Source of the DNA: Candidatus Poribacteria bacterium
Lineage (GTDB): Bacteria > Poribacteria > WGA-4E > PCPOR2b
Direction of reading: 5' to 3'
Length of the DNA: 64,000 nt
NCBI GenBank assembly: GCA_022826645.1
Contig: JAJDUM010000083.1
Span: forward strand, 35,347-99,346
Shown: one piece after another, positions 28,992 to 39,014 of the stretch
How the letters are laid out: each line of letters begins with the position of its first letter
How positions within the stretch are numbered: position 1 is the first letter of the stretch
Made by a program: the position numbers and the translations under genes
Notes under the pieces: model-generated
Told to the model about the DNA's origin: nothing
Databases searched by the model: none
What the model saw: the letters and a program-made list of their open reading frames with translations, nothing else

Positions 28992-30278
28992 CTACATCGG
29001 TTCTGTAACAGTTCCCATGAACAATATTGTGTTTGTCCAATTATCATGAATGGTGAAGAAGAAGGGACGACTAACAACAAAGGGTCGTGGACCGCTCGCT
29101 GGTGGCGGACCGACCAACGTTACAGCAGCCGCTTCCGTACCTTCTTCGTTGACTTCCAAAAAAGTTTTATGTATCACTTTTTCAATGTACAAAAGAGGCG
29201 CAATGCCCGAGAGATCGGCTACGAAGGGTATGAAGGCAATTTCCATGCCGAGTGCTTTGAGCGTGTCATTGAGAAGCATTTCATACTCTAGTCTAAAGCG
29301 AGGCATTATTAGCCTCAAATCCAGTTCTTCCCTAAACTGAGACAGCCAGCTCTTCCAGTTCTCAGCGTTTAAATCCTCAAGGAATTCATCAAGATTGGAG
29401 GAAGGCTCCGGCAGGAAAATATACATGCTCACTCGCCCTTCCCCGTAAGGTAAGCCAACAGCCCGAAAGCTCGTTGCCTCAAGATACGAATAATTGCAGA
29501 TATGGGACATCATTGGCAACTGCTTCTCGCTGCCATTCGGTAGATGGAAAATCCCTGACTGTGTTTTTGACGGGTCAAACTTTCCTTTCCAGCCGCCCTT
29601 AAAATAGATGGCGTTAATCAGGAACATAACTTCGTGCTTCTCAATCTCGCTTAGAATCTACTTAATTTTGCCCTGTGTGTTTGTGTTCACCCATTGGTTG
29701 ATGGTATCCAATGTCTGCGGATCGTCAAAATCAAGCGAAGCAATCTCTGCACCAAAGAATCGCTCATTTCGATCAAGGAAGTCAGGGTTAGTTTCATCAA
29801 ACGTGTCGCGCAGCCAAATGGAGTTAGCAATGGCAAGTTCAATCTGAGGATCTGTACTCTTGGTGATTTCTCGTAACTGTGCGTTAGCTTGGTTGACCGC
29901 CTGCAGCTCCAGCCCCTCGATTTCTAATGTCTTTGCCATTGCCCGCTGTGTTTCGCCTACAGCGCCATTGTAAGTCATTGTCAAGGCGATCGAAACGCTT
30001 AATGGGGAGATAAAGATGTTTGTGCCGGGCTTCTGATTATAAAGTTCGGTGAATAGCTTAAAACCGAATTTTGCATTGGCTGTGGACAGCGCGTTATCGG
30101 TGAAGTCAGCTGGCTTTTCTAGAATTGCGCAGCCATGAAGGTCCTTTGGACTTTCTGCTTCGAGTGGCATTTCAAGACGTTCATCCTCAATCGAGGCATC
30201 TTCCTCACCTGAACACCCTAACAGAGAAATCCATCCAATACATCCGATAATCACCGCACGAATCAAATACCTTATCAT
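28992..30278 (-). pseudogene. Second serpin, broken by a single in-frame TAG
   Basis: Read from the ATG at 30278 (AGGA ribosome-binding site nine bases upstream), this is a lipoprotein serpin with lipobox SLLGC, the serpin core NIFISPLSVSIALTMTYNGA, and a hinge EEGTEAAAVTLVG near its end. The frame is cut by TAG at 29658-29660 and continues in the same frame with ILSEIEKHEV then MFLINAIYFKGGW. In the intact neighbour the aligned position is Lys (NGKIEKIVDRI against QGKIK-stop-ILSEI), so one AAG-to-TAG change would explain it. It starts 58 bases after the pgk stop and is followed by the intact serpin after 51 bases. Nonsense mutation, read-through and sequence error are all possible. Confidence 0.75.
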
Positions 30279-30335
30279 TGTCAGTATCCTATTTGGGTGC
30301 CAGATTTTCGGATGCATCTGCGAAATAGATGCTCG

Positions 30336-31526
30336 TTAGCCAACCTTATCTGTCAATGCTTCAATCCCGGGTAACTGTTTTCCTTCAAGAAATTCCAATG
30401 ATGCGCCGCCGCCGGTGGAGATATGTGTGATCCGATCTGCGATACCCGCTTGATGCACTGCGGCAACACAGTCTCCACCGCCGATGATGCTGACTGCTTC
30501 CGATTCAGCTACCCGTCTCGCTATCTCAAGCGTACCTTTCGCAAACAGTTCAAACTCATACACACCCAACGGACCGTTCCAGATAATCGTTTTTGCCATA
30601 TCGACAATTTCACTGAATTTTGCGACAGTTTCGCTCCCAATATCAAAGCCGCTCCAACCATCGGGGATGTTTTCATTGGAAATGGCTTGGAAATCGGTAT
30701 TCGGATCAAACTTCCTACCGATGACGTGGTCTTGCGGGAGATGGATGGTCAAATTCCGATCCAATGCTTTTTTTAATAACTCATCGGCTAAATCGAGTTT
30801 ATCCGTCTCTACAATCGAGTTCCCTACCGACAGTCCCTTCGCTTTGAGGAAGGTATATGCCATCCCTCCGCCAATGATGAGTTGATCGACTTTGTCGAGT
30901 AGGTTCTCAATCACGCCGATTTTGTCCGAAATCTTTGCACCACCAAGAATCGCAACAAAGGGACGCTCTGGATTGTGAAGTACCCCGCTGAGGTGATCGA
31001 TTTCCTTTTCCATCAGCAAACCCGCAGCGCACCGATCGAAATAGTGTGTCACCCCTTCGGTTGAAGCGTGTGCACGGTGTGCTGCGCCAAAAGCATCGTT
31101 GAGGTAGAGATCAGCGAGAGATGCGAGTTTTTCCGCAAAATCTGCGCCATTCTTCGTTTCTTCTTCGTAGAAACGGACATTTTCGAGCAGCAACACATCC
31201 CCCACACGGAGTTCGGAAACAATCCCATCGACCTCAACTCCGACACAATCAACTATATGCTTGACCCGTTGCCCCAGCAGTTTGCTGAGTGCGACCGCGA
31301 GCGGTTCTGTGGATAAATTTGGATCGAAACCTTTGGGACGTCCGAGATGTGTGACCATGATGATTTTTGCGCCACCCCGGATTAGCTCCGATATTGTCGG
31401 CAGAGCTGCACGGATGCGTGTATCATCGGCGATTCGTTTCCTCTCCATCGGTACATTGAAATCAACACGTACTAAAACCCGCTTGCCTGCAACATCTAGA
31501 TCGCGTAGTCCGATTTTGTCTGTCAT
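30336..31526 (-). CDS. pgk: Phosphoglycerate kinase
   Basis: A 396-residue glycolytic enzyme that transfers phosphate from 1,3-bisphosphoglycerate to ADP. Family signatures are [11 protein letters not shown], the HLGRPKG loop, [28 protein letters not shown] and the C-terminal nucleotide site [11 protein letters not shown] followed by [16 protein letters not shown] chose ATG at 31526 ([11 protein letters not shown]) because AGGAAAA lies just upstream; an in-frame TTG five codons earlier is less likely. No gap or tpi gene is adjacent; instead two serpins follow on the same strand. Confidence 0.95.
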   Translation of the reverse strand: MTDKIGLRDLDVAGKRVLVRVDFNVPMERKRIADDTRIRAALPTISELIRGGAKIIMVTHLGRPKGFDPNLSTEPLAVALSKLLGQRVKHIVDCVGVEVDGIVSELRVGDVLLLENVRFYEEETKNGADFAEKLASLADLYLNDAFGAAHRAHASTEGVTHYFDRCAAGLLMEKEIDHLSGVLHNPERPFVAILGGAKISDKIGVIENLLDKVDQLIIGGGMAYTFLKAKGLSVGNSIVETDKLDLADELLKKALDRNLTIHLPQDHVIGRKFDPNTDFQAISNENIPDGWSGFDIGSETVAKFSEIVDMAKTIIWNGPLGVYEFELFAKGTLEIARRVAESEAVSIIGGGDCVAAVHQAGIADRITHISTGGGASLEFLEGKQLPGIEALTDKVG

Positions 31527-31654
31527 CCATTTTCCTATCAACGGCGTGCATCTCTGTGGCTTCTGCCACAGTTCTGTCTCATGAATGTGACAGTTAGTGG
31601 AATCCCCAATGAATTGGGATACAAACGATCATACGCCTAATGTGAATGTTGATC

Positions 31655-32827
31655 TTAGTTTGCTACCGCTTGTACCGCTTTTTGCGCTGCCTCCGATAGT
31701 CCGTCAGCGGCTATCAGGTTCAAACCCGAATCAGCAAGAATCTGCTTCCCCAGTTCCACATTCGTTCCTTCCAAGCGTACAACTAACGGAACTGTCAAAT
31801 CCACCTGCTTAACTGCTTCAATAATCCCGTTAGCGATTACGTCGCACTGCATGATACCGCCAAATATGTTGACGAGGACCGCCTGCACTTTTTCGTCTGC
31901 GAGGATGAGACGAAAAGCATGTGTGACCGTCTCTGTTGTTGCTCCACCACCCACATCGAGGAAATTCGCAGGTTCGCCACCGTGCAGTTGGATGAGGTCC
32001 ATCGTTGCCATCGCAAGCCCGGCACCGTTGACCATACACCCGATATTACCGTCAAGGCTGATATAGCTTAAGCCCGACTTTCCTGCTTCGAGTTCGCGAG
32101 CATCCTCTTCGTTTGGATCGCGCATTGCGCCGATTTCCTCATGCTCCCAAAGTGCGTTGTCATCGAAATTAAGCTTGGCATCAAGGGCAACAATATCCTG
32201 ACCATCATCGGTTTTTGTGATAGCAAGAGGGTTAATCTCAGCGAGCGAGCAGTCTGAATCTACAAAGGCATTATACAGTCCAATCATCAAATCTGCAGCC
32301 TTGTTGACCAATTCACGCGGGATATTTAAGTCGAAAGCAAGTTGTCGCGCTTGAAAAGCAGGCAAGCCAATTGCTGGATCGATGGTTTGCTTGAGAATCT
32401 TTTCAGGGCGGGTTGCGGCGACCTCTTCGATATCCACGCCGCCTTCTTCGCTACCCATGAGGACAAGTCGTGAGTCGGTCCGATCAATCACCATACCAAG
32501 GTAAAGTTCTCGCTCAATATCGCTTGCTTCAGCAACCAGCACCTTGCGGACCAACTTCCCTGCAGGTCCTGTTTGTGGCGTGACAAGCTGCATCCCGAGG
32601 ATTGCATCTGCATGTTCCCTGACCTCTTCTGGGCTCTTCGCCAGTTTAACACCGCCTCCCTTGCCTCGGCCACCCGCATGGATCTGGGCTTTGACGATGT
32701 ACAGTTGGCAATTCAGTTGGCGTGCAATTGCTTCCGCTTCATCAGAGGTTGCAGCCACTTCACCGCGTTGGACGTTGACGCCGTGTGCCTCTAAGATCTG
32801 TTTTGCTTGGTATTCGTGTACGTTCAC
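31655..32827 (-). CDS. sucC: Succinyl-CoA synthetase subunit beta
   Basis: A 390-residue ATP-grasp subunit of succinyl-CoA synthetase (TCA cycle). It opens [17 protein letters not shown], has the ATP-grasp segment [20 protein letters not shown], and the conserved CoA/succinate region [16 protein letters not shown], then [16 protein letters not shown]. The usual partner sucD (alpha subunit, with the phosphohistidine) is not adjacent: pgk lies downstream and a dioxygenase upstream. The alpha subunit must be encoded elsewhere. Confidence 0.95.
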   Translation of the reverse strand: MNVHEYQAKQILEAHGVNVQRGEVAATSDEAEAIARQLNCQLYIVKAQIHAGGRGKGGGVKLAKSPEEVREHADAILGMQLVTPQTGPAGKLVRKVLVAEASDIERELYLGMVIDRTDSRLVLMGSEEGGVDIEEVAATRPEKILKQTIDPAIGLPAFQARQLAFDLNIPRELVNKAADLMIGLYNAFVDSDCSLAEINPLAITKTDDGQDIVALDAKLNFDDNALWEHEEIGAMRDPNEEDARELEAGKSGLSYISLDGNIGCMVNGAGLAMATMDLIQLHGGEPANFLDVGGGATTETVTHAFRLILADEKVQAVLVNIFGGIMQCDVIANGIIEAVKQVDLTVPLVVRLEGTNVELGKQILADSGLNLIAADGLSEAAQKAVQAVAN

Positions 32828-32877
32828 TTATTTTCTCCACATGATAACTCTGAATTGAAAAAGGTAGTTGCCTATAC

Positions 32878-33597
32878 TTAGTGCCTCAAATGTGACACGT
32901 GCTTGCCCTGTGGTGGGTCAAAATCTTCCGCATTTTCACCGATGTAGTGACAGATAAAACTTCGTCGCCAGCGATCGTTCGATTCATTCATGTAGGAACC
33001 GTGGATCGTCTTGCCATCGAAGAACAGGGCATCCCCCGGTTCCATATCAACATAAAACTCCTCAACCCCCGCCGGCATTACTGACTGTACAGCAGTAAAC
33101 GAAATCGCAGTATCCGCAGCCTCTACCTGTAGAAGTCCGCGTTTATGCGAGCCGGGCACAACCACCATCTGCCCAACGGATCTGTCCGATTTATCCAACG
33201 CAATCCACACGCCAATCAAGGGATCAATGGTGATATACTGCTCATCCTGATGGAGTGCCTGTCCTCTGCCTCCCGGAGGCTTAAAGTATAGCATCGTCTG
33301 CCGCAGCACTGGCTTATCATCAATCAGCTGTTCGACGAGTTCCAACATTGTTGCCTGCATTGCCCATTCACCCGTCAACCCATCCCAGTTATGCATGTTA
33401 ATCATTCGCGGATACTGGTGATTCGGATCTTCCGGATGATCGGTTGTACCGCCGCTGTCACCTGATTTTGGTCCTTCAGCGCGTCGCTTCATGTAGTGCT
33501 GAATCATTTGTAGTGCTGTTTCTGTATCAAACAGTCTCGACACTACAAGAAACCCAGCTTCTCTGTATTGATGGATCTGTGCCTCACTTAAACGCAT
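32878..33597 (-). CDS. Phytanoyl-CoA dioxygenase (PhyH)-family Fe(II)/2-oxoglutarate oxygenase
   Basis: A 239-residue Fe(II)/2-oxoglutarate-dependent oxygenase. The facial triad is intact: His116 and Asp118 in ALHQDEQY, distal His199 in GKTIHGSY; the 2-oxoglutarate-binding Arg is likely within NDRWRRSF a few residues later. The strand VVPGSHKRG is also typical. Reaction class is hydroxylation or C-X cleavage of a small molecule; substrate unknown. It is preceded by a TIM-barrel isomerase on the same strand. Confidence 0.87.
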   Translation of the reverse strand: MRLSEAQIHQYREAGFLVVSRLFDTETALQMIQHYMKRRAEGPKSGDSGGTTDHPEDPNHQYPRMINMHNWDGLTGEWAMQATMLELVEQLIDDKPVLRQTMLYFKPPGGRGQALHQDEQYITIDPLIGVWIALDKSDRSVGQMVVVPGSHKRGLLQVEAADTAISFTAVQSVMPAGVEEFYVDMEPGDALFFDGKTIHGSYMNESNDRWRRSFICHYIGENAEDFDPPQGKHVSHLRH

Positions 33598-33635
33598 TGT
33601 TGTGTCTCCTTAGTTCACATATCACCTTGCATACT

Positions 33636-34451
33636 TTATACTACAAACAGTAGTTTCAGATACGCTATCGACTGCTCCGCAACCCGCTGGACTTCAGTGA
33701 GTGGCGTGTCAGTTCCACCGTGGGTACCAACAATTTCCAGTGTTACATACGGTACTTGGTCGATTGTGTTCATGACTGCCGCAAGCGCAGGGAGATCAAT
33801 GCTGCCTCTGCCCGGAATCTGTGTTTCAGCGGGCCCTATTGGTACTTCACGGCTCTCGCGGTTATCACGGATCCGCAGCGTTGCAATATACTCTCTCAGT
33901 TGGTGGAGTGACTCAACCGGATCCTCAGCGGCTGCTGTCCGCCAAATATGGCTGGCATCAAAGTTGATTCCTACCCACTCTCGGTCAACCTCCTGCATAA
34001 GCCGTAGTGCCGTTTCAGTCGAATAGACCGCATTATTGACATGTGGCTTTAGACTCAACTTAATGCCGGCTTGCGAGGTTCGGGCGGCGGTTGCATCAAC
34101 TAATTCGACCACCTGTTTGAAACTCTTTTCATCATCCGAGGTTCCTCCTGTGCCTTCAGCAATTACGGGTGCGCCGACCTGTTGCGCGGCTTCGATTACC
34201 GCGTCAAAATCTGGACCATCCATACCAATTCCGCCGGTTCCCGCAATGGATTCAATTGCCAAGCTGTGCGAAGCAACACGCTCCCTAATATCTCTGTAGT
34301 ACGAAGCTGGCTTGCCCATTTCCAGATGGGGTGCCATACCGGGACGCGCACACAGTTCAATCGCCTTATATCCTGCACCTGCAATGCCCACAAGTGCCTG
34401 TTCTAGACTGAACCCTCCATATAAAATTGTGCTACACCCCAGAATTCTCAT
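33636..34451 (-). CDS. Sugar phosphate isomerase/epimerase (xylose-isomerase-like TIM barrel)
   Basis: A 271-residue AP_endonuc_2 family protein. It starts MRILGCSTILYGGFSLEQAL, has the mid-barrel SLKPHVNNAVYSTETALRLM and GINFDASHIWRT, and ends YVTLEIVGTHGG; these supply the Glu/Asp/His metal ligands of the barrel. It is likely an epimerase or isomerase acting on a keto sugar. It is first in a minus-strand pair with the PhyH dioxygenase. Substrate cannot be assigned. Confidence 0.8.
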   Translation of the reverse strand: MRILGCSTILYGGFSLEQALVGIAGAGYKAIELCARPGMAPHLEMGKPASYYRDIRERVASHSLAIESIAGTGGIGMDGPDFDAVIEAAQQVGAPVIAEGTGGTSDDEKSFKQVVELVDATAARTSQAGIKLSLKPHVNNAVYSTETALRLMQEVDREWVGINFDASHIWRTAAAEDPVESLHQLREYIATLRIRDNRESREVPIGPAETQIPGRGSIDLPALAAVMNTIDQVPYVTLEIVGTHGGTDTPLTEVQRVAEQSIAYLKLLFVV

Positions 34452-34561
34452 AAACTTTTCCTCAAGTCAGATCTGTTTTTCGCCCGAAAAATATGTTATA
34501 CTTTACCCTAACCGTGCCAGACGGGTCAAGTGAAAATACCCGACGGGACGATAAATTCCGA

Positions 34562-34590
34562 TTGACAATTTCGATGAGAGATGGTATCTT
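34562..34590 (+). promoter_or_regulatory. Sigma-70-type promoter of the aldehyde dehydrogenase gene
   Basis: TTGACA (34562-34567, perfect -35), 17-base spacer, TATCTT (34585-34590). It lies 60 bases ahead of the ATG at 34650, in a divergent intergenic region. Confidence 0.6.
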
Positions 34591-34649
34591 GAACTTACAG
34601 ATATTTTAACTGACAATCTACCAATTTATATCAATGGAGGTTAATATCC

Positions 34650-36068
34650 ATGAGAATGCACATCGGTGGCGAATGGGTTGATAAACCAGAAAAAATCGAA
34701 GTTCTAAATCCTTTTGATGGTTCCGTTGTTGACACCATTCCCAGAGGCGATCACGATGATGTCGAAACCGCACTTAAAACTGCCGAACGCGGTGCCGAGA
34801 TCATGGCAAAAATGACCGGTTACGAGCGGTATGAAATTATTCACAAGGTTTCCGAGATGATGTCTGAGCGTACTGAGGAGCTCGCTCGAATCATTACACT
34901 GGAAGAAGGCAAAATCCTTGCTGAAGCAACGATGGAAGCGGGTCGTGCAGCCGAGATTATCGCACTCTCCGCAGAGGAAGCAAAACGCCTTTACGGTGAA
35001 GTCATTCCGCTCGAGGGTGGGCCCGGCGTTAAGGGGAAATTGGGTTTCACCGTACGCGTTCCCTGTGGTATCGTCGTCGGGATTAGTCCGTTTAACTTCC
35101 CGCTCCACCTCGTTTGCCACAAAGTGGGTCCCGCACTCGCGGCAGGAAACGCAATTATCGTTAAACCTGCCACAGACACACCGCTGTCAGCGCTCAAACT
35201 GGTCGAGCTTTTCCTTGAAGCGGGTACACCGCCGGAAGCAATCCAATGTTTAACCGGATCGGGCAGCGTCATTGGCGATGGTCTCTGCGCAGATCGGCGT
35301 GTCCGGAAGATTACCTTCACCGGCAGCCGTGATATTGGAGAACGCATCTGCCACACCGCTGGACTCAAGCGTGTAACAATGGAGCTCGGATCTAACTCTC
35401 CGCTGATCGTTATGCCGGACGCGGATCCAGAGAAAGTTGCAGCGGCGGCAGCAGCCTCCGGCTACTCTAATGCAGGACAGGTCTGTATATCAACGCAAAG
35501 GGTCATCGCCCATGAGGGTATCTACGGCGATTTTCTCGATGCTTTCAAATCAACGGTTGAAGACATCTCGACTGGAGATCCACTGGATACACCGACCAAG
35601 ATGGGACCAATGATTCGTGAGGATGATGCCATCCGCGTTAGCGAGTGGGTCGATGAAGCGGTCAGCGATGGTGCTGAGCTCCTCACTGGTGGCGAAAGAA
35701 ATGGTCAGATCTACGCTCCCACCCTTGTTGCCAATGTCAAGCCAGAGATGAAAATCTCATACGACGAAATCTTTGGGCCGGTTGTTGGTGTAACAAAGGT
35801 TTCAAACATCGATGATGCTATTGCTCTCGCCAATGACACCAACTACGGGTTGAGTGCGGCGATCTTCACCGAGAACATCGATTGGGCGATGCGATTCGTG
35901 CGTGAAGTTGACTCCGGCAACCTGATGGTCAACTGGGGAACGCAGTGGCGGGCAGACCTCATGCCCTATGGTGGTCTGAAAGAGAGCGGCATGGGCAAAG
36001 AGGGACCGAAGTATGCTGTACAGGAGATGACTGAGACGAAGATGGCAATCTTCCATCTAAGCGAGTAA
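34650..36068 (+). CDS. NAD(P)-dependent aldehyde dehydrogenase
   Basis: A 472-residue aldehyde dehydrogenase superfamily enzyme that oxidises an aldehyde to an acid. The oxyanion Asn is in GISPFNFPLH; the general base Glu is in VTMELGSNSP (about 245); the nucleophile Cys is in GQVCIS (about 279); the cofactor site KPATDTPLSALKLVE and the C-terminal PYGGLKESGMGKEGP are present. The pattern is closest to lactaldehyde / glyceraldehyde-3-phosphate (GapN-like) and succinate-semialdehyde-type enzymes. Strong GGAGG ribosome-binding site. Substrate uncertain. Confidence 0.9.
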   Translation: MRMHIGGEWVDKPEKIEVLNPFDGSVVDTIPRGDHDDVETALKTAERGAEIMAKMTGYERYEIIHKVSEMMSERTEELARIITLEEGKILAEATMEAGRAAEIIALSAEEAKRLYGEVIPLEGGPGVKGKLGFTVRVPCGIVVGISPFNFPLHLVCHKVGPALAAGNAIIVKPATDTPLSALKLVELFLEAGTPPEAIQCLTGSGSVIGDGLCADRRVRKITFTGSRDIGERICHTAGLKRVTMELGSNSPLIVMPDADPEKVAAAAAASGYSNAGQVCISTQRVIAHEGIYGDFLDAFKSTVEDISTGDPLDTPTKMGPMIREDDAIRVSEWVDEAVSDGAELLTGGERNGQIYAPTLVANVKPEMKISYDEIFGPVVGVTKVSNIDDAIALANDTNYGLSAAIFTENIDWAMRFVREVDSGNLMVNWGTQWRADLMPYGGLKESGMGKEGPKYAVQEMTETKMAIFHLSE

Positions 36069-36104
36069 GGCGTTAAATACGTCATACCTTTCCTGATAAG
36101 TTAG

Positions 36105-36151
36105 CACAGTGCGGCGGGAAACTGTCGAGGAACAGTCCCGCCGCGAACTGT
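36105..36151. terminator. Long hairpin after the aldehyde dehydrogenase gene
   Basis: CACAGT-GCGGCGGGA-CTGT pairs with ACAG-TCCCGCCGC-ACTGTG, about 19 bp with two 2-base bulges and a 6-base loop. It stands 37 bases after the stop. There is no T run, so it may be a factor-dependent terminator or mRNA-stabilising structure. Confidence 0.6.
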
Positions 36152-36331
36152 GTTCCTGAGTTCGGATTGTTAGCTGCATTTGCCAATTAACAGCCGATAA
36201 TTCTTGTGTCTGGCCCCTATCTTTACCGGTGTCCTCCTAACTGAGTGGTCGCCGATCTCCCGCATCAAACCATCGTTCAAACCCCGCATTTTTCCTCATT
36301 CCTTCACACAAATTCAGATAAAAATCTTCGG

Positions 36332-38884
36332 ATGAATACTACCCTTGACAATTTTCGCCAAACAATCGAAGCAGTTCTGCGTTGCAACCTCTCTGAGGCA
36401 ATCTGTCTCCCAGATAAAACGGAAGCTGAGGAGCTGATTCAGCGATTTTTGGGCACTGTCTTTGATCGATTAGGCGATCAAGCTAATCAGACCGATGCGG
36501 ATTCAGAGAAGCTTGCCCAACAAATTGATCCGCAGTGGGTTATCCTCGCAGCTGGCAAAGGTACCCGCATTGATCCGTCTGGCCTTCTAAATAAAAACTT
36601 AGACCTGTGGTTCGGCGAACAAAATACCCTGCAGCTATCGCGGAGTTATCTACCGGGAAGTCGACCTCACATCATTGTCGTCAACTCCCAAATGGCGGCG
36701 CGCATAACCAAAACAGATATCCCTTCAAATGGCGTCATCCCTCCCGCGGCACTCAATCCAGAAGAAACAGATCGACTGTTCGGTCCAAACGTCCTCCTGT
36801 GCGTGCAGCCTGATCAACCTTACGGCACAGGAGCTGCGCTAAGAGTCGCATTGTCAGCAATCGCCGACTCCGGCGCCGAATGTATAGGTGTTGCCTTTGG
36901 TGATGAACCGTTCCTGAACCAATCCATCTTTGTCGGCACACTCCTGTCACACTTTGCCGCCCGTGCGGATGTGACCCTTTGTGGCAAAATTCCGGACACC
37001 GTGGTTGATAAGGGAGGACTGTTCTTTGACGGTGAGGGAAGGTTCATCGGTACAAAAGAGTGGTATGACATGACTGACGAGGAAAAAACTACGATGTGGT
37101 GCCGGCTGGAGCGTGGCGAAGCCTATACCAACACCGGCATTACCCTAATGCATCGTGATGCTGCGATCGACCGGATAGACAGACTGCAACCCCATGGTGA
37201 TAAATCTGAGCTGCACCATGTTGATCTCATCCGCCACTGCTACGAAGACGGCTTGCGAACCAACGCGTATATCCATCAGGATGAGATTATTTCTGGGATC
37301 AATCGTTGGTCGAATGTCCTCACCGGTGAAAAACACCTCTTTGCAGACGCGAAGAAAAATTTAGTCCAAAAAGGGGTCCGCGTTGATCCCGACGCGCAGA
37401 TTACGTTAGATAATGATGATATCGAAATCGGTCAAGGCTGCTACCTTTTAGGCCGTGTCCATCTTGGCGATCGAGTGAGGATCGGAAACTACTGTCGGCT
37501 GGAAGATACAGTTCTACGAGGGAATACAACGGTCGGCGACCGTGTTGGTCTGAAAGGGGTAACCGCAACGGACACAGTGTTTGAGTCAAATACACTCTCA
37601 AGTGAGGTTGCTGCCCCTATCGCAGGCTTACAGGTCGACAGCCGTATCGAAAATAGTCAATTCAATTGTGTGCAAGTCGGGGGTTCGACAAGCCTCGAAT
37701 CTGTTTTTGCGAGGGCAATAGTAATTCCGCCGGAAACCGCCATAAGGGACAAACGGTTAGGTGTACCCGATAGATCGGCTCATCACGCAACGGGCGACAC
37801 AAGAAACGTTGCAAGCCAGATATCTGAAACCGTCCTAAATCAACTGGTATCGCCCAGTTATAAACCTGGTGTATTCACCTTTGGTGAAAAGCGGGAGCTG
37901 CCGGATTGGGAGAACCTCCGCCAGCACGTCATGTCACATTCGGAAGGCGAATTAATTGAACGTGCTACCCGCAATCCGACGTTACGTCAGTCCGCAATAC
38001 AAGCTGTTAGAGAACTGCTAGAGCTGCGAAAAGCTGATGCTGCACATATCATTGATGGGTTGACTCCCGAAGAACTGTGGGGGAGTATCTTTGAGGTTGT
38101 TACGCTCGCCACAGGGAATCCCAATCCATATCGGAGGGAGAAACTGAACGCTAGACAAGCAGCACTTGCCCTACTCCCCCAATTTGGGGACTGCGATTGG
38201 TTGCAACGGCTGAAATTGGTCATCGTGGCCAATATCATTGATTACAGCAGCGCAAGGGTTGTAACGAAACTCCGAGAGAACTCGGGTTACTTCAACCTCG
38301 TGTTCCAAGCAGCCACCCGCGCTTCTTTAGCGATCGATTGCTTCGAGCGTTTTCAGTCAACAGTGATCCAGGGTGAGTCTAAGCGACTTCTCTGGCTTAT
38401 TGACAACGACGGTGAGTCGGTTTTTGACCTGTGGATTATAGAGTCACTCGCCGAGCGTGGTCATCAGATCACAGTTGTTGGCAAAGCAGTACCTGCAACC
38501 AACGATGCTACGCTTGATGATCTGCGTGAACTTGCTGCGCATCCATGTTTCCGAAAACTTCAGGAACAGATAGCCGTTGGCGATGTGCATCTGATCTCAT
38601 CGGGTTCAAACACTGTCGGAACCAATCTCTATCAGGCAACAGGAGAATTTGCGAATGCACTCCTTGACGCGGATCTTGTCATTTCAAAGGGACAGGGCAA
38701 TCTCTTCACAACCTTGGGGTTAAAAAAGGACATTTTCTATCTGCTGCTCTCCAAAGGCGTAACCGCGGAACGCTTGACGGGGGTTGTCCCGGATCAGAAT
38801 CAGGTGATTGATGGGTTGATTTTGGCCTATCTACCAAGCGGAACTCAGCTTGACCAAACGCTCAGGGACTTCTGTGCTGGGTAG
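36332..38884 (+). CDS. Three-part fusion: sugar nucleotidyltransferase, left-handed beta-helix, DUF89 (ARMT1-like) phosphatase
   Basis: An 850-residue protein (879 if the upstream GTG at 36245 is used; neither start has a clear ribosome-binding site, and ATG at 36332 is preferred). About residues 68-320 form a GlmU/MobA-like nucleotidyltransferase with the signature [15 protein letters not shown], then [13 protein letters not shown] and a GDEPF metal motif. A left-handed beta-helix follows (about 355-480: [19 protein letters not shown], then hexapeptide repeats). The last ~300 residues are a DUF89/ARMT1 domain: [28 protein letters not shown], metal site DNDGESVFD (about 691), [10 protein letters not shown] and ISKGQGN (about 785). 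All metal-site residues are kept. The nucleotidyltransferase would activate a sugar phosphate; DUF89 enzymes remove phosphate from damaged or excess sugar phosphates. Joining them on one chain is unusual. The stop overlaps the 5' leader of acs. Confidence 0.85.
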   Translation: MNTTLDNFRQTIEAVLRCNLSEAICLPDKTEAEELIQRFLGTVFDRLGDQANQTDADSEKLAQQIDPQWVILAAGKGTRIDPSGLLNKNLDLWFGEQNTLQLSRSYLPGSRPHIIVVNSQMAARITKTDIPSNGVIPPAALNPEETDRLFGPNVLLCVQPDQPYGTGAALRVALSAIADSGAECIGVAFGDEPFLNQSIFVGTLLSHFAARADVTLCGKIPDTVVDKGGLFFDGEGRFIGTKEWYDMTDEEKTTMWCRLERGEAYTNTGITLMHRDAAIDRIDRLQPHGDKSELHHVDLIRHCYEDGLRTNAYIHQDEIISGINRWSNVLTGEKHLFADAKKNLVQKGVRVDPDAQITLDNDDIEIGQGCYLLGRVHLGDRVRIGNYCRLEDTVLRGNTTVGDRVGLKGVTATDTVFESNTLSSEVAAPIAGLQVDSRIENSQFNCVQVGGSTSLESVFARAIVIPPETAIRDKRLGVPDRSAHHATGDTRNVASQISETVLNQLVSPSYKPGVFTFGEKRELPDWENLRQHVMSHSEGELIERATRNPTLRQSAIQAVRELLELRKADAAHIIDGLTPEELWGSIFEVVTLATGNPNPYRREKLNARQAALALLPQFGDCDWLQRLKLVIVANIIDYSSARVVTKLRENSGYFNLVFQAATRASLAIDCFERFQSTVIQGESKRLLWLIDNDGESVFDLWIIESLAERGHQITVVGKAVPATNDATLDDLRELAAHPCFRKLQEQIAVGDVHLISSGSNTVGTNLYQATGEFANALLDADLVISKGQGNLFTTLGLKKDIFYLLLSKGVTAERLTGVVPDQNQVIDGLILAYLPSGTQLDQTLRDFCAG

Positions 38885-38898
38885 AAATCTATTTTTGA

Positions 38899-38926
38899 TT
38901 GACAACCCCACATTTTTGTTTATAAT
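38899..38926 (+). promoter_or_regulatory. Consensus sigma-70 promoter of acs
   Basis: TTGACA (38899-38904), 16-base spacer, TATAAT (38921-38926): both boxes are perfect. It lies about 90 bases ahead of the acs ATG and just past the end of the fusion gene. Confidence 0.8.
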
Positions 38927-39014
38927 ACAGAAAGAAACCGATTCACAAAACTACAATCGTTCCAAAAAGTTTTACGAACACATGGGTTCATTGCAAATTT
39001 CTAAGGAGAATTTT

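Noticed and set aside
38850..39014. 55-residue N-terminal extension of acetyl-CoA synthetase
   Set aside because: It contains the consensus promoter and overlaps the fusion gene; ATG at 39015 has a good ribosome-binding site and gives the family length.
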